DNA of 50,549 nt from an uncultured Rhodospirillales bacterium (GCA_903928895.1 CAIYSR010000038.1:1-50549), one strand, 5' to 3'; shown: positions 35,720 through 44,593, numbered from the stretch's first letter. Translations and numbers: made by a program. Notes: generated by a model not told the origin, from the sequence alone.

Positions 35720-36684
35720 GTGCACCTCTGCTCGAAATCGACAACCTGCACAAACACTTCCCGGTCCGCCGCGGCCTGCCGCTGCTCGGCACGCTGCAAC
35801 AGGTGCATGCCGTCGATGGCGTGACCTTCTCGATTGCGCGCGGCGAGACCTTCGGCATCGTCGGCGAAAGCGGCTGCGGCAAGACCACCCTCACCCGCGT
35901 CATCCTTTTGTTGGAAGCCGCGACCTCCGGCGAGATGCGGTTCGACGGGCGCGGTGTCAACGGGATCGGCGGCGGCGCACTGCGCGACTACCGCCGCGCG
36001 GTGCAGGCCGTCTTCCAGGATCCCAATAGCGCGCTCAGCCCGCGCATGCGGGTGGGGGACATCGTCGGCGAACCGATGCGCGCCATCGGCACGCACTCCG
36101 CGGCGGATCGCCGCATCGAGGTCGAGCGGCTGCTCAAGACGGTCGGCCTCCGCGACAACGCAGCCAGCGCCTATCCGCACGAGTTCTCCGGCGGGCAGCG
36201 CCAGCGCATCGCGATCGCGCGCGCGCTCTCCACCAAACCGCGGCTGATCGTGCTGGACGAGCCGATCTCCGCCCTCGACATTTCCATTCGCGCCCAGATC
36301 ATGAACCTGCTGCGCGACATCCAGGATGCGACCGGCACGGCCTTTCTGCTGATCGCCCATGACCTTGCCGTCGTGAAGCACATGAGCACCCATGTCGGCG
36401 TGATGTATCTTGGCAAGCTTGTCGAGACTGGCCCGGCCGACTCGCTCTACCGCCGCCCGCTGCATCCCTACACACGCGCACTGCTCGCCGCCGCCCTGCC
36501 CGCCCGGCCCGACCACGAGGACGCTCCGCCGCCGCTTGCGGGGGAATTGCCGAGCCCATTCGCGCCGCCGTCAGGCTGCCGCTTCCGCACCCGCTGCCCG
36601 ATTGCCGAGGCGCGCTGCGCCGCTGCCGAGCCAACACTGCGTCCCATGGGCGACGGGCAATCCGTCGCCTGCCATCGCGTTTGA
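35716..36684 (+). CDS. ABC transporter ATP-binding protein, DppF/OppF type
   Basis: A 322-residue ATPase and last gene of the seven-gene operon. Walker A is [10 protein letters not shown], the Q-loop VFQDPNSALSPRM, signature FSGGQRQRIAIARAL, Walker B LIVLDEPISALD, and the C-terminal extension SGCRFRTRCPIAEARC. The HKHFPVRRGLPLLGTLQQVHAVDGV start is typical of DppF. The ATG overlaps the previous stop (ATGA). An inverted pair of AT-rich repeats begins 60 bp after its stop. Confidence 0.94.
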   Translation: MSAPLLEIDNLHKHFPVRRGLPLLGTLQQVHAVDGVTFSIARGETFGIVGESGCGKTTLTRVILLLEAATSGEMRFDGRGVNGIGGGALRDYRRAVQAVFQDPNSALSPRMRVGDIVGEPMRAIGTHSAADRRIEVERLLKTVGLRDNAASAYPHEFSGGQRQRIAIARALSTKPRLIVLDEPISALDISIRAQIMNLLRDIQDATGTAFLLIAHDLAVVKHMSTHVGVMYLGKLVETGPADSLYRRPLHPYTRALLAAALPARPDHEDAPPPLAGELPSPFAPPSGCRFRTRCPIAEARCAAAEPTLRPMGDGQSVACHRV

Positions 36685-36743
36685 GGAGAGTCCGCATTTT
36701 ATGCCAAGCCCGAAAGGAATGACGCTTTCTTGACGGAGCAGGG

Positions 36744-36882
36744 ACGCGCTTCTTTTTTGAAAAAAGAAGCAAAAAACTTCCAATTCTTTAAGTTCCGCGT
36801 TCCCTCATAGGCAAAGAATGAGTCCCACCGAAGATTGGGATAAAGTTTTTTTGTTTCTTTTTTTTCAAAAAATGAAACGCTT
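36744..36882. repeat. AT-rich palindromic repeat, inverted pair C
   Basis: The spacer from 36685 to 37082 has no gene. Its first half holds two repeat units facing each other: 36744-36779 forward and 36843-36882 reverse, with outer ACGC blocks and inner AAAGTTTTT blocks, separated by 63 bp. The pair follows the last gene of the Dpp operon and precedes a gene on the same strand, so it may end the operon transcript. Confidence 0.75.
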
Positions 36883-36969
36883 CCTTCCTCCCTGCTCTTC
36901 CTTTCCCGCGACCAGCAAAGGTCAATGTTTAACGGCGTTGATCCCAGCCCGCGCGGCCTGGCTCCGGTG

Positions 36970-37080
36970 CTGAACGCGACCGATCGGCCGCCCTGCCGCG
37001 GCAGGGCGACGTTGCGGGGAGGGCGGGTTGGCGTTCTACTGAGCGCGACCGCGCTGTCGCGGCAGGATGTTGGGAGGGTG
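36970..37080 (+). repeat. Degenerate tandem duplication in the SDR leader, with a perfect palindrome
   Basis: Two related blocks, 36970-37022 and 37039-37080, share CTGAxCGCGACCG, CTGyCGCGGCAGG and GTTG(CG)GGAGGG. The first holds CCCTGCCGCGGCAGGG (36991-37006), a 16-bp perfect palindrome; the second has a shortened half. The second block ends in the GGGAGGG ribosome site of the SDR gene at 37083. It could be an operator pair or a decayed repeat. Confidence 0.6.
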
Positions 37081-37082
37081 CG

Positions 37083-38012
37083 ATGGAGCAATTTGCGGGC
37101 AGGACGGCGTTGATCACCGGGGGCGCGAGCGGGATCGGGCTGGGGATGGCGCGAGCTTTCCTTGCGGCGGGGCTGAGGGTTGCGATTGCCGACATCAACG
37201 AAGCCGCGTTGGACGCAGCCAGGGCGGCTTTGCCCGAGCTGGGCATGGCGGTGAAGCTGGATGTGACCCGCGCGGCGGATTGGGAGCGCGGGCTGGACGC
37301 GGTGGAAGCGGCGCTCGGTGGGGTGGAGATCCTGTGCAACAACGCGGGGGTGGCGCAGGGGCGGTTTGCCGACGGGCGGGAGATGACGGTGGCCGCGATG
37401 CCGGAGGCGTTGTGGCGGATGGTGCTGGAGATCAATGCCACCGGCACGTTCCTCGGCGCGCAGGCGGCAGCGCGGCGGATGCTGGCGCGCGGGCAATGGG
37501 GGCATATCGTCAACACCGCGTCGACCGGCGGTTTGATGGCGCCGGGCGGGATCGCGGCCTATTGCGCGTCGAAATACGCGGTCGTGGGGCTGTCGGAAGC
37601 GATGCGGGCCGAGTTGGCGCCGGCGGGGATCGGGGTGAGCGTGCTGTGTCCGGGTGGTGTGCGGAGCAATTTGTTCGCCAGTTCCGTCGCGGTGCGGGCG
37701 GGGGTCCCTGGCGCGTCCGAGGGGTTGGCCACGGTCGGCTCGGAGGCGCTGCGGATCGAGCAGGCACAGCGGATGGACCCGGTGGTCGTAGGCGAGATGG
37801 TGCTGCGGGCGATCGCGGGGAACGCGATGTATATCATTCCGCATCCCGAGTATCTTGGACATATCGAGGAGCGCCATGCCGCCCTGGTGGCGGCGTTCGG
37901 CGAGTCAGCGCAGCCGGGGTATCGGGATACGGTGGTGACGTTCGAGCGGTTCCGCAATCCGGAGTACGCACGGGCGCCTCGGGCGCAAGCCGCGCGTGCC
38001 GCTGAGAAATGA
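37083..38012 (+). CDS. Short-chain dehydrogenase/reductase with C-terminal extension
   Basis: A 309-residue SDR. TGGASGIGLGMA is the cofactor loop, CNNAGVAQG the NNAG motif, the catalytic Ser is in NTASTGG and the Tyr-Lys pair in YCASKYAV. An Asp after the second strand (IADINEAAL) favours NAD. It is about 50 residues longer than the classical form; the C-terminal part is Ala-rich. GGGAGGG precedes the ATG. No operon partner is seen, so the substrate is unknown. Confidence 0.9.
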   Translation: MEQFAGRTALITGGASGIGLGMARAFLAAGLRVAIADINEAALDAARAALPELGMAVKLDVTRAADWERGLDAVEAALGGVEILCNNAGVAQGRFADGREMTVAAMPEALWRMVLEINATGTFLGAQAAARRMLARGQWGHIVNTASTGGLMAPGGIAAYCASKYAVVGLSEAMRAELAPAGIGVSVLCPGGVRSNLFASSVAVRAGVPGASEGLATVGSEALRIEQAQRMDPVVVGEMVLRAIAGNAMYIIPHPEYLGHIEERHAALVAAFGESAQPGYRDTVVTFERFRNPEYARAPRAQAARAAEK

Positions 38013-38210
38013 CGTGTTCTGCTGGCGCAACGGAAGGGCAGGGGGAGACAGGGCTCCTTCCTGGAAATGACTAGCAAAAGGACCTGAACCTGGTCTTCGC
38101 CGCTGCCCTGCGCCGGGTTCGCTCCATGACGTCGTGGTGTCGCCGATGCGCGTCCACCGGACGCGCATCAGCGATGCCATGGTGGCGCTGCTGGCGCTCA
38201 GCGCCGGCGG

Positions 38211-38579
38211 TTACATCCAGTAGGTCGGCACGTTGTAGTAGCTGTCGACCTTGCGGCCGTAGTCCGGTGTCCAGATAAAATCCTGGTCGTTGTCATAGGT
38301 GGGCGCGCCTTCGAGCATTTTCTTGTCGAGCTTGACGACATAGCCGCTCTTGGCCGCGTCGTATTTCAGGGTCGCCCAGGGCAGGGGATGGTGCATTTCG
38401 CCCATGCCGAGGAAGCCGCCGAAGGACATCACGGCATAGATGGCGCGGCCGGACACCTTGTCGATCATGATATCATCCACGGTGCCGAGCTTTTCGCCGG
38501 CCGGGTTGTAGACGTTGGTGCCGTTCACTTTTTCGGCGGAGATGAGATTGTTCGAGGTCATCGAGACGGCGTCGGGCAT
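38211..38579 (-). CDS. PRC-barrel domain protein
   Basis: A 122-residue small protein with the PRC-barrel pattern: SAEKVNGTNVYNPAGEKLGTVDDIMIDKVSGRAIYAVMSFGG, then HPLPWATLKYDAAKSGYVVKLDK. The ATG at 38579 is preceded by AGGAG. Proteins of this kind are common in alphaproteobacteria, often induced by stress, and the domain may bind partners or RNA. It ends YYNVPTYWM. The 198-bp spacer to the SDR gene (convergent) and the 238-bp upstream spacer hold no other gene I can see. Confidence 0.9.
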   Translation of the reverse strand: MPDAVSMTSNNLISAEKVNGTNVYNPAGEKLGTVDDIMIDKVSGRAIYAVMSFGGFLGMGEMHHPLPWATLKYDAAKSGYVVKLDKKMLEGAPTYDNDQDFIWTPDYGRKVDSYYNVPTYWM

Positions 38580-38817
38580 TGTGGAACTCCTGTGCGATGT
38601 GGTGCCAAGGGACCGGATGGCATCCGGGCGGGTGGGGCGCAGGTGCCGGCAACGCGCAGCACCCCGCGCCATCCGGTCACAGGATAGGACGCTGTCGCGG
38701 CGGGGCGACACGGTCGGAAATCACTCAGCCCGATGCGGTTGGCGGCGGGGCCCTGCCGGCAGCGCCAGTCGCCCGACCCGGATCGTGGACGAATTCCCCA
38801 AGGGCGTGCTTCTCCCT

Positions 38818-39885
38818 TCAGCCGCCGCGCCGGACCGGACGCACATGGGTGAGAAAGAACCGCAGCATCGCCTGTGAAGCGTCGGGCCCCCGCGGATCGG
38901 TAAACGATCCTTCAGCGCTGCCGCCCGACCACGCGTGGCCGCTGCCGTGCACCACCCATTGCTCAAATCTCGGCGGCGCAGTGGAGCCGCCGTAGCGCGT
39001 CCGTGAATAGGTCCGGCCGCCGGCCTGCTCCCCCTGCTCGATCGTGGCCGCAAGACGATCGCGCTCGCTCGCGATCGCCTGTGCCAGGACCTGGTCGCCG
39101 TTGCCGGGATGCACGGTCGCGTCGTCATCGCCATGGAAGACGATCGTCGGGACGGCGCGACCGCGCGCCGATGCGCCGGCAATGCCCTGGCACGATGACA
39201 CCGGCGCGCCGCGTCGCATGGCCGCAATCGCCGAGACGATGCCGCTGGCCGCCGCGAAGGGAAGGCCGGAGTGCACGCCCACCGCAGCGTAGAGTTCGGG
39301 ATAGAGCACCGCCATGGTTGCCGCCATCGCGCCGCCCGCGGACAGTCCGGCGACATAGACCCGCCGCGGATCGACGCTCTGGCTGCGCATGACGGCCCTG
39401 GTGATGCCCGCGATCAGTGCCGGTTCGCCACTGCCGTGGCGCTGGTTTTCCGGACGGAACCAGTTCCAGCAGCCTTGTGCGTTCGCCGATGCGGGCTGCT
39501 CGGGATAGGCAACCAGGACTCCATGTTCCTCGGCCAGCCGGTTCATCCGAGTGCCGGCGGCAAAATCATCCGGCGACTGCCCGCAGCCGTGCAGCATCAC
39601 CACCAGCGGCAGCCCGCGGTGCGGGCGAGCCTGTGGGACAAAGAGCTTGTAGCGTCGCGCGCCCTGGCGGTTCCGGAACAATTTCATCTCAAAGCCGGAG
39701 CCGTCGGCGCGGGAGATCGAACGACGTTCGCCCGCCGCCATGCCAACACGGGTCAAGGCCTGGCCGAGTGCAAGCACCCAGGCCGGCGGCTTGGCGCTGG
39801 CACGGCTGGTTCTGGCCAGCCGCAGCACGCCGCTCGCCTGCATCAACCGCTTCATCGCACGCAGCGTCGGTGATCTACGGACCAT
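38818..39885 (-). CDS. PHB-depolymerase-family esterase
   Basis: A 355-residue alpha/beta hydrolase of the poly(3-hydroxybutyrate) depolymerase / LpqC esterase family. The oxyanion stretch is LVVMLHGCGQSPDDFAAGT, the nucleophile elbow GLSAGGAM, the acid Asp lies in FHGDDDATVHPGNGDQV and the catalytic His in HGSGHAWSGG. The N-terminus (residues 1-50) is basic without a clear signal peptide. The ATG at 39885 has GGAAGG upstream; an ATG at 39966 is possible. Many relatives are feruloyl or short-chain esterases, so PHB as substrate is only one option. Confidence 0.88.
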   Translation of the reverse strand: MVRRSPTLRAMKRLMQASGVLRLARTSRASAKPPAWVLALGQALTRVGMAAGERRSISRADGSGFEMKLFRNRQGARRYKLFVPQARPHRGLPLVVMLHGCGQSPDDFAAGTRMNRLAEEHGVLVAYPEQPASANAQGCWNWFRPENQRHGSGEPALIAGITRAVMRSQSVDPRRVYVAGLSAGGAMAATMAVLYPELYAAVGVHSGLPFAAASGIVSAIAAMRRGAPVSSCQGIAGASARGRAVPTIVFHGDDDATVHPGNGDQVLAQAIASERDRLAATIEQGEQAGGRTYSRTRYGGSTAPPRFEQWVVHGSGHAWSGGSAEGSFTDPRGPDASQAMLRFFLTHVRPVRRGG

Positions 39886-40311
39886 GTGGATGCCTTCCAG
39901 CGCGATGGGGCCGCCGTCCGGCGATCTGCCGCGGGGTTCAACAAGATATGAGGGCCGGCGCCACACCGGGCGTCAAATCAATGGTCGGTCGACCATGTTA
40001 TTCGCCCTGGGCGCACAGTAGAGGGCAGGATGGCGGCTTGTCGCGTCACTATTTCGCGCAAGATGTCGTGCGTAATTTCCGATCCTGCCGGGGGTTCAAA
40101 AGTCGTGACATGTTCGCTCTCCGCGATCGGCATTGTCGGCCGCGTCACCGCTAGCGCCTGAACCACGCGCAGATGTGCTGCGCGGCCCGGCCGGCCAAAT
40201 CCGGCACCGCGCCGCGCGGACCCTCACCGGAACGGCGGATCTGTCGCCCGTCGCTTCAGCAATCGCGGCAGCCATGCAAGCTTGGACTGCCGAACCACCA
40301 GGAGAACGTCC
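39886..40311. other. Spacer without a recognised gene
   Basis: This 426-bp spacer between the esterase start and the 25-residue peptide gene holds no frame with family similarity. The only structure noted is the inverted repeat ATGGTC-GGTC-GACCAT at 39981-39996, about 100 bp upstream of the esterase. It could be a TetR-like operator for the esterase, though no such regulator is adjacent. Confidence 0.4.
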
Positions 40312-40389
40312 ATGGGTCGCGGAATTCTGCTTTGGCTGATCGGCGTGCCGATTCCGATTATCATCCTCCTTGCGCTGTTCTGGCACTGA
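40312..40389 (+). CDS. 25-residue hydrophobic membrane peptide
   Basis: An ATG with AGGAGA at 40300-40305 starts a 25-codon frame, MGRGILLWLIGVPIPIIILL followed by ALFWH and a TGA. It is one transmembrane helix with a Pro-Ile-Pro kink in the middle and a basic start. Small proteins with a LLWLIGIPIPIII pattern recur in alphaproteobacteria as far as I recall, which together with the good ribosome site supports a real gene. Its function is unknown. Its neighbours are an esterase upstream and a DUF4239-like protein downstream. Confidence 0.7.
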   Translation: MGRGILLWLIGVPIPIIILLALFWH

Positions 40390-40682
40390 TCCCCTCCCGC
40401 ATTGATGCCGGCCCATGAGGAATGGGCCGACACGGCGGAACGCCTCGGTGTGGGGAAGCAGCGCACCGATGTCTGCGCGGCGCCCCTTCGCTTGGCCTGG
40501 GTTTGCGGCGTGCATTCGATCCGGGGGCAGCGCGGAACGCTCATCGTCCCGTATGCACACCTCGCCCCGATGCATGAATCAATGACACCATCACTGCGAA
40601 TTTCGGAAATGACCATGCTCCCCGGTGAGGCAGCTCTTGCCGCAGGCTTCGCCTCGACCGCCTGCGTCCCCATGTCAGTGCC

Positions 40683-41444
40683 ATGAACGCCATCACCGTC
40701 AGTCTCGTTGTCGCCCTGTGCGTGTTTGCCGGGGGCGTCGGCGGTTTGGCGCTGCATCGCGTCATGCCCAAGACGCATCTCACAAAGGAGACGCAGGAAG
40801 TCATTCGGCTCGGGACCAGCATGTTGTCCGTCGTCGCATCGCTGGTTCTGGGACTTTTGATCGCAACCGCGAAAACCACCTTCGACCGCACCGAGCATGA
40901 CATTCGCAGCTATGCCGCCGAACTCATCCTCCTCAACGAGACCCTGCGCGACTATGGGGACACTGCGGCGGCGCCGCGCAAACTCCTGCGCGAATACACG
41001 TCGCAGCTCCTGGAAGACAACTGGCCAACCGCGTCCGAGCGTCCGGTGGTGATGGAGAATCAAGTGGCCGGTGCCATGCTCGAGCATGTCCGCGAGGCCA
41101 TCCGCGCGCTCGCGCCGGTGGACGCAGGACAGCGCTGGCTGCAGGATCAGGCACTGCAGATCAACGTCTCGCTGCTGCGTCAGCGCTGGCTGCTGATCGA
41201 GCAGGACGGTCCCAGCGTCCAACCCGTCGTGGTCGTCATTTTGGTATCCTGGATCGCGCTGATCTTTGCGACGTTCGGGTTCAACGCGCCACGCAACGGC
41301 ACCGTTCTGGCCGCATTTCTGATCTGCGCCCTTGCGATCGGCGGTGCCTTCTTCCTCATCCTGGAGATGGATGACCCGTTCGCGGGGGTGCTGAAAATCT
41401 CCAGCGCACCCATGGTCAGCGCATTGGCCCACATGGTGCCTTGA
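40683..41444 (+). CDS. DUF4239-like (bestrophin-like) membrane protein
   Basis: A 253-residue membrane protein. There are N-terminal helices at about residues 5-25 and 43-62, a soluble middle part, and two more at about 180-215, with the LILEMDDPFAGVLKISSAPM segment at the end that is typical of DUF4239. Proteins of this family are often called bestrophin-like; their function is not established. The gene has no strong Shine-Dalgarno. It converges with the acyl-CoA synthetase gene 33 bp away. Confidence 0.82.
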   Translation: MNAITVSLVVALCVFAGGVGGLALHRVMPKTHLTKETQEVIRLGTSMLSVVASLVLGLLIATAKTTFDRTEHDIRSYAAELILLNETLRDYGDTAAAPRKLLREYTSQLLEDNWPTASERPVVMENQVAGAMLEHVREAIRALAPVDAGQRWLQDQALQINVSLLRQRWLLIEQDGPSVQPVVVVILVSWIALIFATFGFNAPRNGTVLAAFLICALAIGGAFFLILEMDDPFAGVLKISSAPMVSALAHMVP

Positions 41445-41477
41445 GCAGGTCTTCGCCGGAACGCCAACCAGCCGGCA

Positions 41478-43592
41478 TCATCCCACCAGAAGTGCGTCGA
41501 CAACGTGGACATCGCCGGTGCCGGGGGTGACCAGGACAGGGTTGATATCGCATTCCACAAGGATACCCGCGAAATCGGCTGCGAGGCGGGAGAGGTTTGC
41601 GGCCAGGCGGGCGAGCGGGGCGACATCTGTGGCCGGCACGAGGTTGCGGTAACCGCCGAGCAGGGCGCCAAGGCGGGTCGCGCCGATCATCTCGGCGGCC
41701 CGGGTATCGCAGAACGGGCAAAGCTCCAGACTGCGGTCCGTCAGCAGTTCAACCATGGTACCGCCGGTTCCGATGGTGAGCAGGGCGCCGAACGGCGGGG
41801 CGGCGACGAAGCCGGCCATGGCCTCGATATGGCCGGTGATCTGGCCCTGGAGTTCAAAACCCGTCAGGCGGGCGGTGGGACGGGCCTGGGCGACGTTCGC
41901 GGACATGCGGGCGATGGCGGCGACCAGGGCGCCGGGATCGGTGATGCCGAGGGCGACACCGCCGACATCGGAACGATGGGCGATGTCGGGGGAGGCGATT
42001 TTCAGGACCAGGGGATAGCCGATGGTCTCGGCGGCGGCGAGCGCGGCAGTTGCGTCGGGCACTTCGGCGGCGCGCACGAAGGGGATTCCGTAGGCGCCGA
42101 GCAGGCGGCGGACGAGGGCAGGCGGCAGGGGGCCGGTGTGTTCGGCCACGGCGGCGTGCAGGGCGGCGCGGTCGGGGTGGGCCACGTGTGGCGCAGGTGC
42201 GGCGTGCATTGCGCGGGCCTGGCCCAGGGTCGCGAGGTTGCGCAGCGCGATCAGGCCGGCGCGCAGGCCACGCAGGACCGGGATGCCGGCCGCTTCCATC
42301 ATCTCATGGACACGGGGATGGGTGTTCTCGGCGCTCGGTGAGAGCATCACCACGGGCTTGTCGGTGCGCCCGGCATGGGCGGCGTATTCGCGCATGTGGG
42401 GGGTGTAGTTGTTGAGCATTGTCGGGGTCAGGCTGGCCTGGGCATCCTGGACGAAGACCAGCGTGTCGACGCCGGGATCGGCCAGGATGGCGGCGATGGC
42501 GGCGCGGTCCTGCTCCGGCGTGTGGTTGACGGTGGCGCCGAGGTCGAGCGGGTTGCTGCCGGCGGCGCCGGACAAGGCAGCGATGATGGACGCACGGGTT
42601 TCGGGTGTGAACTCGGCCGGCTTGAGGCCGAGGTCGGCCGCGACATCGCAGGCCAGCGCGGTCTCGCCGCCGGAAATGCCGACGATCCCAAGTCCGGGGC
42701 CAAGCCCATGGCCGCGCGGCAGCCGGGAGGTGCCGGCGAAGCACTCCAGGGTGGCGATGAGTTCGTCGTAGTCGCGCGCGGTCGGGATGTTCAGGCCGGC
42801 GAAGAAGCGGTCATAGGCCTCGGCGCGGCTGATCATGGCGCCGGTATGGGCCTGCACGGCGCGGTTGCCGACATCGGAGCGGCCGACCTTGAGCACCGCG
42901 AGGGACTTGCCGGCCGCAAACACGGCCCGCGCGGCGGCGGCGAATGCTGCGGGGGACTGGATCGATTCCAGCACCACGCCGATCACCTCGGTGCGCGGAT
43001 CGGTCGCAAAAAAGCGCATATAATCGGGCGCGGTCACCTGGAACTCGCTGCCCATGGTGACGATGGTCGAGATCCCGAAGCCGGAGGAGTTCAGCAGCGA
43101 GATCGCGGCCGAGCCGGACTGGGCGATGACGCCGACCTTGCCCGGCCGGGCCTTGGCGGTGCGGGTGGCGGGGTAGAGCGGCATCGCCTCGTGGAGGTCG
43201 ATCAGCCCCATGCAGTTCGGCCCGTGGATCGCCATCCGGGAGCCATCCGAGACGGCGCGGAAGGCGCGTTCCTGCTCGGCGGTGAAGCCGTTGCTGAACA
43301 CCACGGCGGAGCGGACGCCGGCGGCATCGAGTTCGACCAGGGCGGCCGCGACCCCGCTCGCCGGGATGGCAACGACGGCGGTGTCGACGCCGGGGGGGAG
43401 GGCCGCAATCCCTTGCGCCACCGCCAGGCCGTTGATCTCGGTGGCCGTCGCATGCACCGGTATGATCCGCCCCGCAAAGCCCGCGCCCTGGAGGTTGCCG
43501 ATGACCTGGTTGCCCTGGGTGGTTCGGGTGGCGGAGGCGCCGAGCACGGCGACCACACGGGGGCGCATGATGGGCCGGACGTCACGGATCAT
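41478..43592 (-). CDS. ADP-forming acyl-CoA synthetase (acetate-CoA ligase family)
   Basis: A 704-residue fusion of the alpha and beta parts of NDP-forming acyl-CoA synthetase. Residues about 10-140 are the CoA-binding Rossmann domain (VVAVLGASATRTTQGNQV, GPNCMGLID), about 150-300 the succinyl-CoA-ligase-like region with the phosphohistidine His249 in QAHTGAM, and about 490-704 an ATP-grasp domain (YPLVLKIASPDIAHRSDVGGV). It links CoA, ATP and a carboxylic acid. The start lies 6 bp after the amidohydrolase stop, so the two are one operon and may act in sequence. Confidence 0.92.
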   Translation of the reverse strand: MIRDVRPIMRPRVVAVLGASATRTTQGNQVIGNLQGAGFAGRIIPVHATATEINGLAVAQGIAALPPGVDTAVVAIPASGVAAALVELDAAGVRSAVVFSNGFTAEQERAFRAVSDGSRMAIHGPNCMGLIDLHEAMPLYPATRTAKARPGKVGVIAQSGSAAISLLNSSGFGISTIVTMGSEFQVTAPDYMRFFATDPRTEVIGVVLESIQSPAAFAAAARAVFAAGKSLAVLKVGRSDVGNRAVQAHTGAMISRAEAYDRFFAGLNIPTARDYDELIATLECFAGTSRLPRGHGLGPGLGIVGISGGETALACDVAADLGLKPAEFTPETRASIIAALSGAAGSNPLDLGATVNHTPEQDRAAIAAILADPGVDTLVFVQDAQASLTPTMLNNYTPHMREYAAHAGRTDKPVVMLSPSAENTHPRVHEMMEAAGIPVLRGLRAGLIALRNLATLGQARAMHAAPAPHVAHPDRAALHAAVAEHTGPLPPALVRRLLGAYGIPFVRAAEVPDATAALAAAETIGYPLVLKIASPDIAHRSDVGGVALGITDPGALVAAIARMSANVAQARPTARLTGFELQGQITGHIEAMAGFVAAPPFGALLTIGTGGTMVELLTDRSLELCPFCDTRAAEMIGATRLGALLGGYRNLVPATDVAPLARLAANLSRLAADFAGILVECDINPVLVTPGTGDVHVVDALLVG

Positions 43593-43598
43593 GGCGGT

Positions 43599-44519
43599 TC
43601 AGCCCCGGCGCAGAAAAGTCAGCGCGTTGCGGTAGAACCATTTCTCGAGCACGGCGGGCTTGAGCGGCAGGGCCTCGTATTCGGCGATCAGAGTCTCGAA
43701 CGAGGTGTTGAAGGTGCTTCGGGAGAGGCCGATCATGATCTTGTCCTGCAGAAGGGTGTTGCCGAATTGCAGGAAGGTTTCCCAGCCCGCGCCGGGCGTG
43801 GCGAAATGGCGGGGGCGGTGGGCCGCGGTGTCGCAGTAGAGGTTGGGGTGGCGACGCAGCAGGGCGACCATGTCGGTCACCCAGGGCCAGCCGGCGAGGC
43901 CGGCGACGACGCGCAATTCGGGGAAATCCATGCAGACCTGGTCGAGATGGCCGGGGTGACCGATGTCGTAGGGCCGGTCGTTGGCGTAGGTCATCGCGGT
44001 ATAGACGCGCACGGGCACGTCGAGTTCCACGCACTTGGCGTAGAGCGGGTAGTAGCGCCGGTCCGAGGCGGGAATGCCGTTGTAGAGGGCGACGACGCGC
44101 AGGCCGCCGATATTGTGCTCGCGCACCAGGCGCTCGAAGTTGCGCACCCCGGTCATGCCGTCGAGCGGGGAAGTGGCGGAGAGTCCGATGAAGCGGTCGG
44201 GATAGGCGGTGCAGAGCCGGGCGAGGGTGGCATTGGAGGAGCCGAGCACACCGAGCACGATGCCGGCCTTGTCCATGTCGGCGATGAAGCGGGTGATCCC
44301 GCCATCATCCTCGGGCGGCGGCGGCGGGGCGGCGGCGGAGGCTTCGGGGGAAAGCGGCCGGCCTTTGAAGATGTGCTGGTAGTTGTCGAAGCCGTAGCCG
44401 TCGGGGCGCGGCTGGCGGTCGGCGACGGGGTTGCCGGGGCGGGACTGCATGGCGTCCCAGTAGCCGGGCTCCTCTTCGCTGCGGGGGAGGTTGATTTCGA
44501 GGTCGATGATGCGCCGCAT
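43599..44519 (-). CDS. Amidohydrolase-family protein lacking usual metal ligands
   Basis: A 306-residue protein with a TIM-barrel amidohydrolase-2 pattern: RFIADMDKAGIVLGVLGSSNATLARL, PDRFIGLSATSPLDG, FPELRVVAGLAGWPWVTDMVALLRRHPNLYCDT and a LEKWFYRNALTFL ending. The usual metal ligands are not seen: the first strand reads IDLEIN, not DxHxH; the central His position is GLAGW; and the late Asp motif reads GLSRST. The ATG at 44519 has GGAGGG at 5 bp; an ATG at 44540 is possible. It may be a metal-free decarboxylase/hydrolase relative or a non-catalytic protein. It is coupled to an acyl-CoA synthetase. Confidence 0.8.
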   Translation of the reverse strand: MRRIIDLEINLPRSEEEPGYWDAMQSRPGNPVADRQPRPDGYGFDNYQHIFKGRPLSPEASAAAPPPPPEDDGGITRFIADMDKAGIVLGVLGSSNATLARLCTAYPDRFIGLSATSPLDGMTGVRNFERLVREHNIGGLRVVALYNGIPASDRRYYPLYAKCVELDVPVRVYTAMTYANDRPYDIGHPGHLDQVCMDFPELRVVAGLAGWPWVTDMVALLRRHPNLYCDTAAHRPRHFATPGAGWETFLQFGNTLLQDKIMIGLSRSTFNTSFETLIAEYEALPLKPAVLEKWFYRNALTFLRRG

Positions 44520-44571
44520 GGGGCCCTCCGAAGCGGTCATATGACGGGCGCGATGTGAGTGGGACGACCGC

Positions 44572-44593
44572 CATCCCCCCGCCGAGGGGGATG
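44572..44593 (-). other. GC-rich hairpin in the amidohydrolase leader
   Basis: CATCCCCC at 44572-44579 and GGGGGATG at 44586-44593 form an 8-bp stem with a 6-nt loop. It lies about 53 bp upstream of the amidohydrolase start within the 248-bp spacer to the binding-protein gene. It could be the terminator of the binding-protein transcript or a leader structure. No T-run follows on the minus strand. Confidence 0.4.

Noticed and set aside
36925-37113. 62-residue frame in the spacer before the SDR
   Set aside because: It is the translation of the duplicated leader block and runs past the SDR start in another frame.
40402-40686. 94-residue frame between the small peptide and the DUF4239-like gene
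   Set aside because: No ribosome site, no known motif, and mixed composition; the overlap with the next gene start gives no support.
42375-44558. 727-residue open frame on the plus strand
   Set aside because: It is antisense to the acyl-CoA synthetase and amidohydrolase genes, is Gly-rich with no motif, and arises from the GC bias at third positions.
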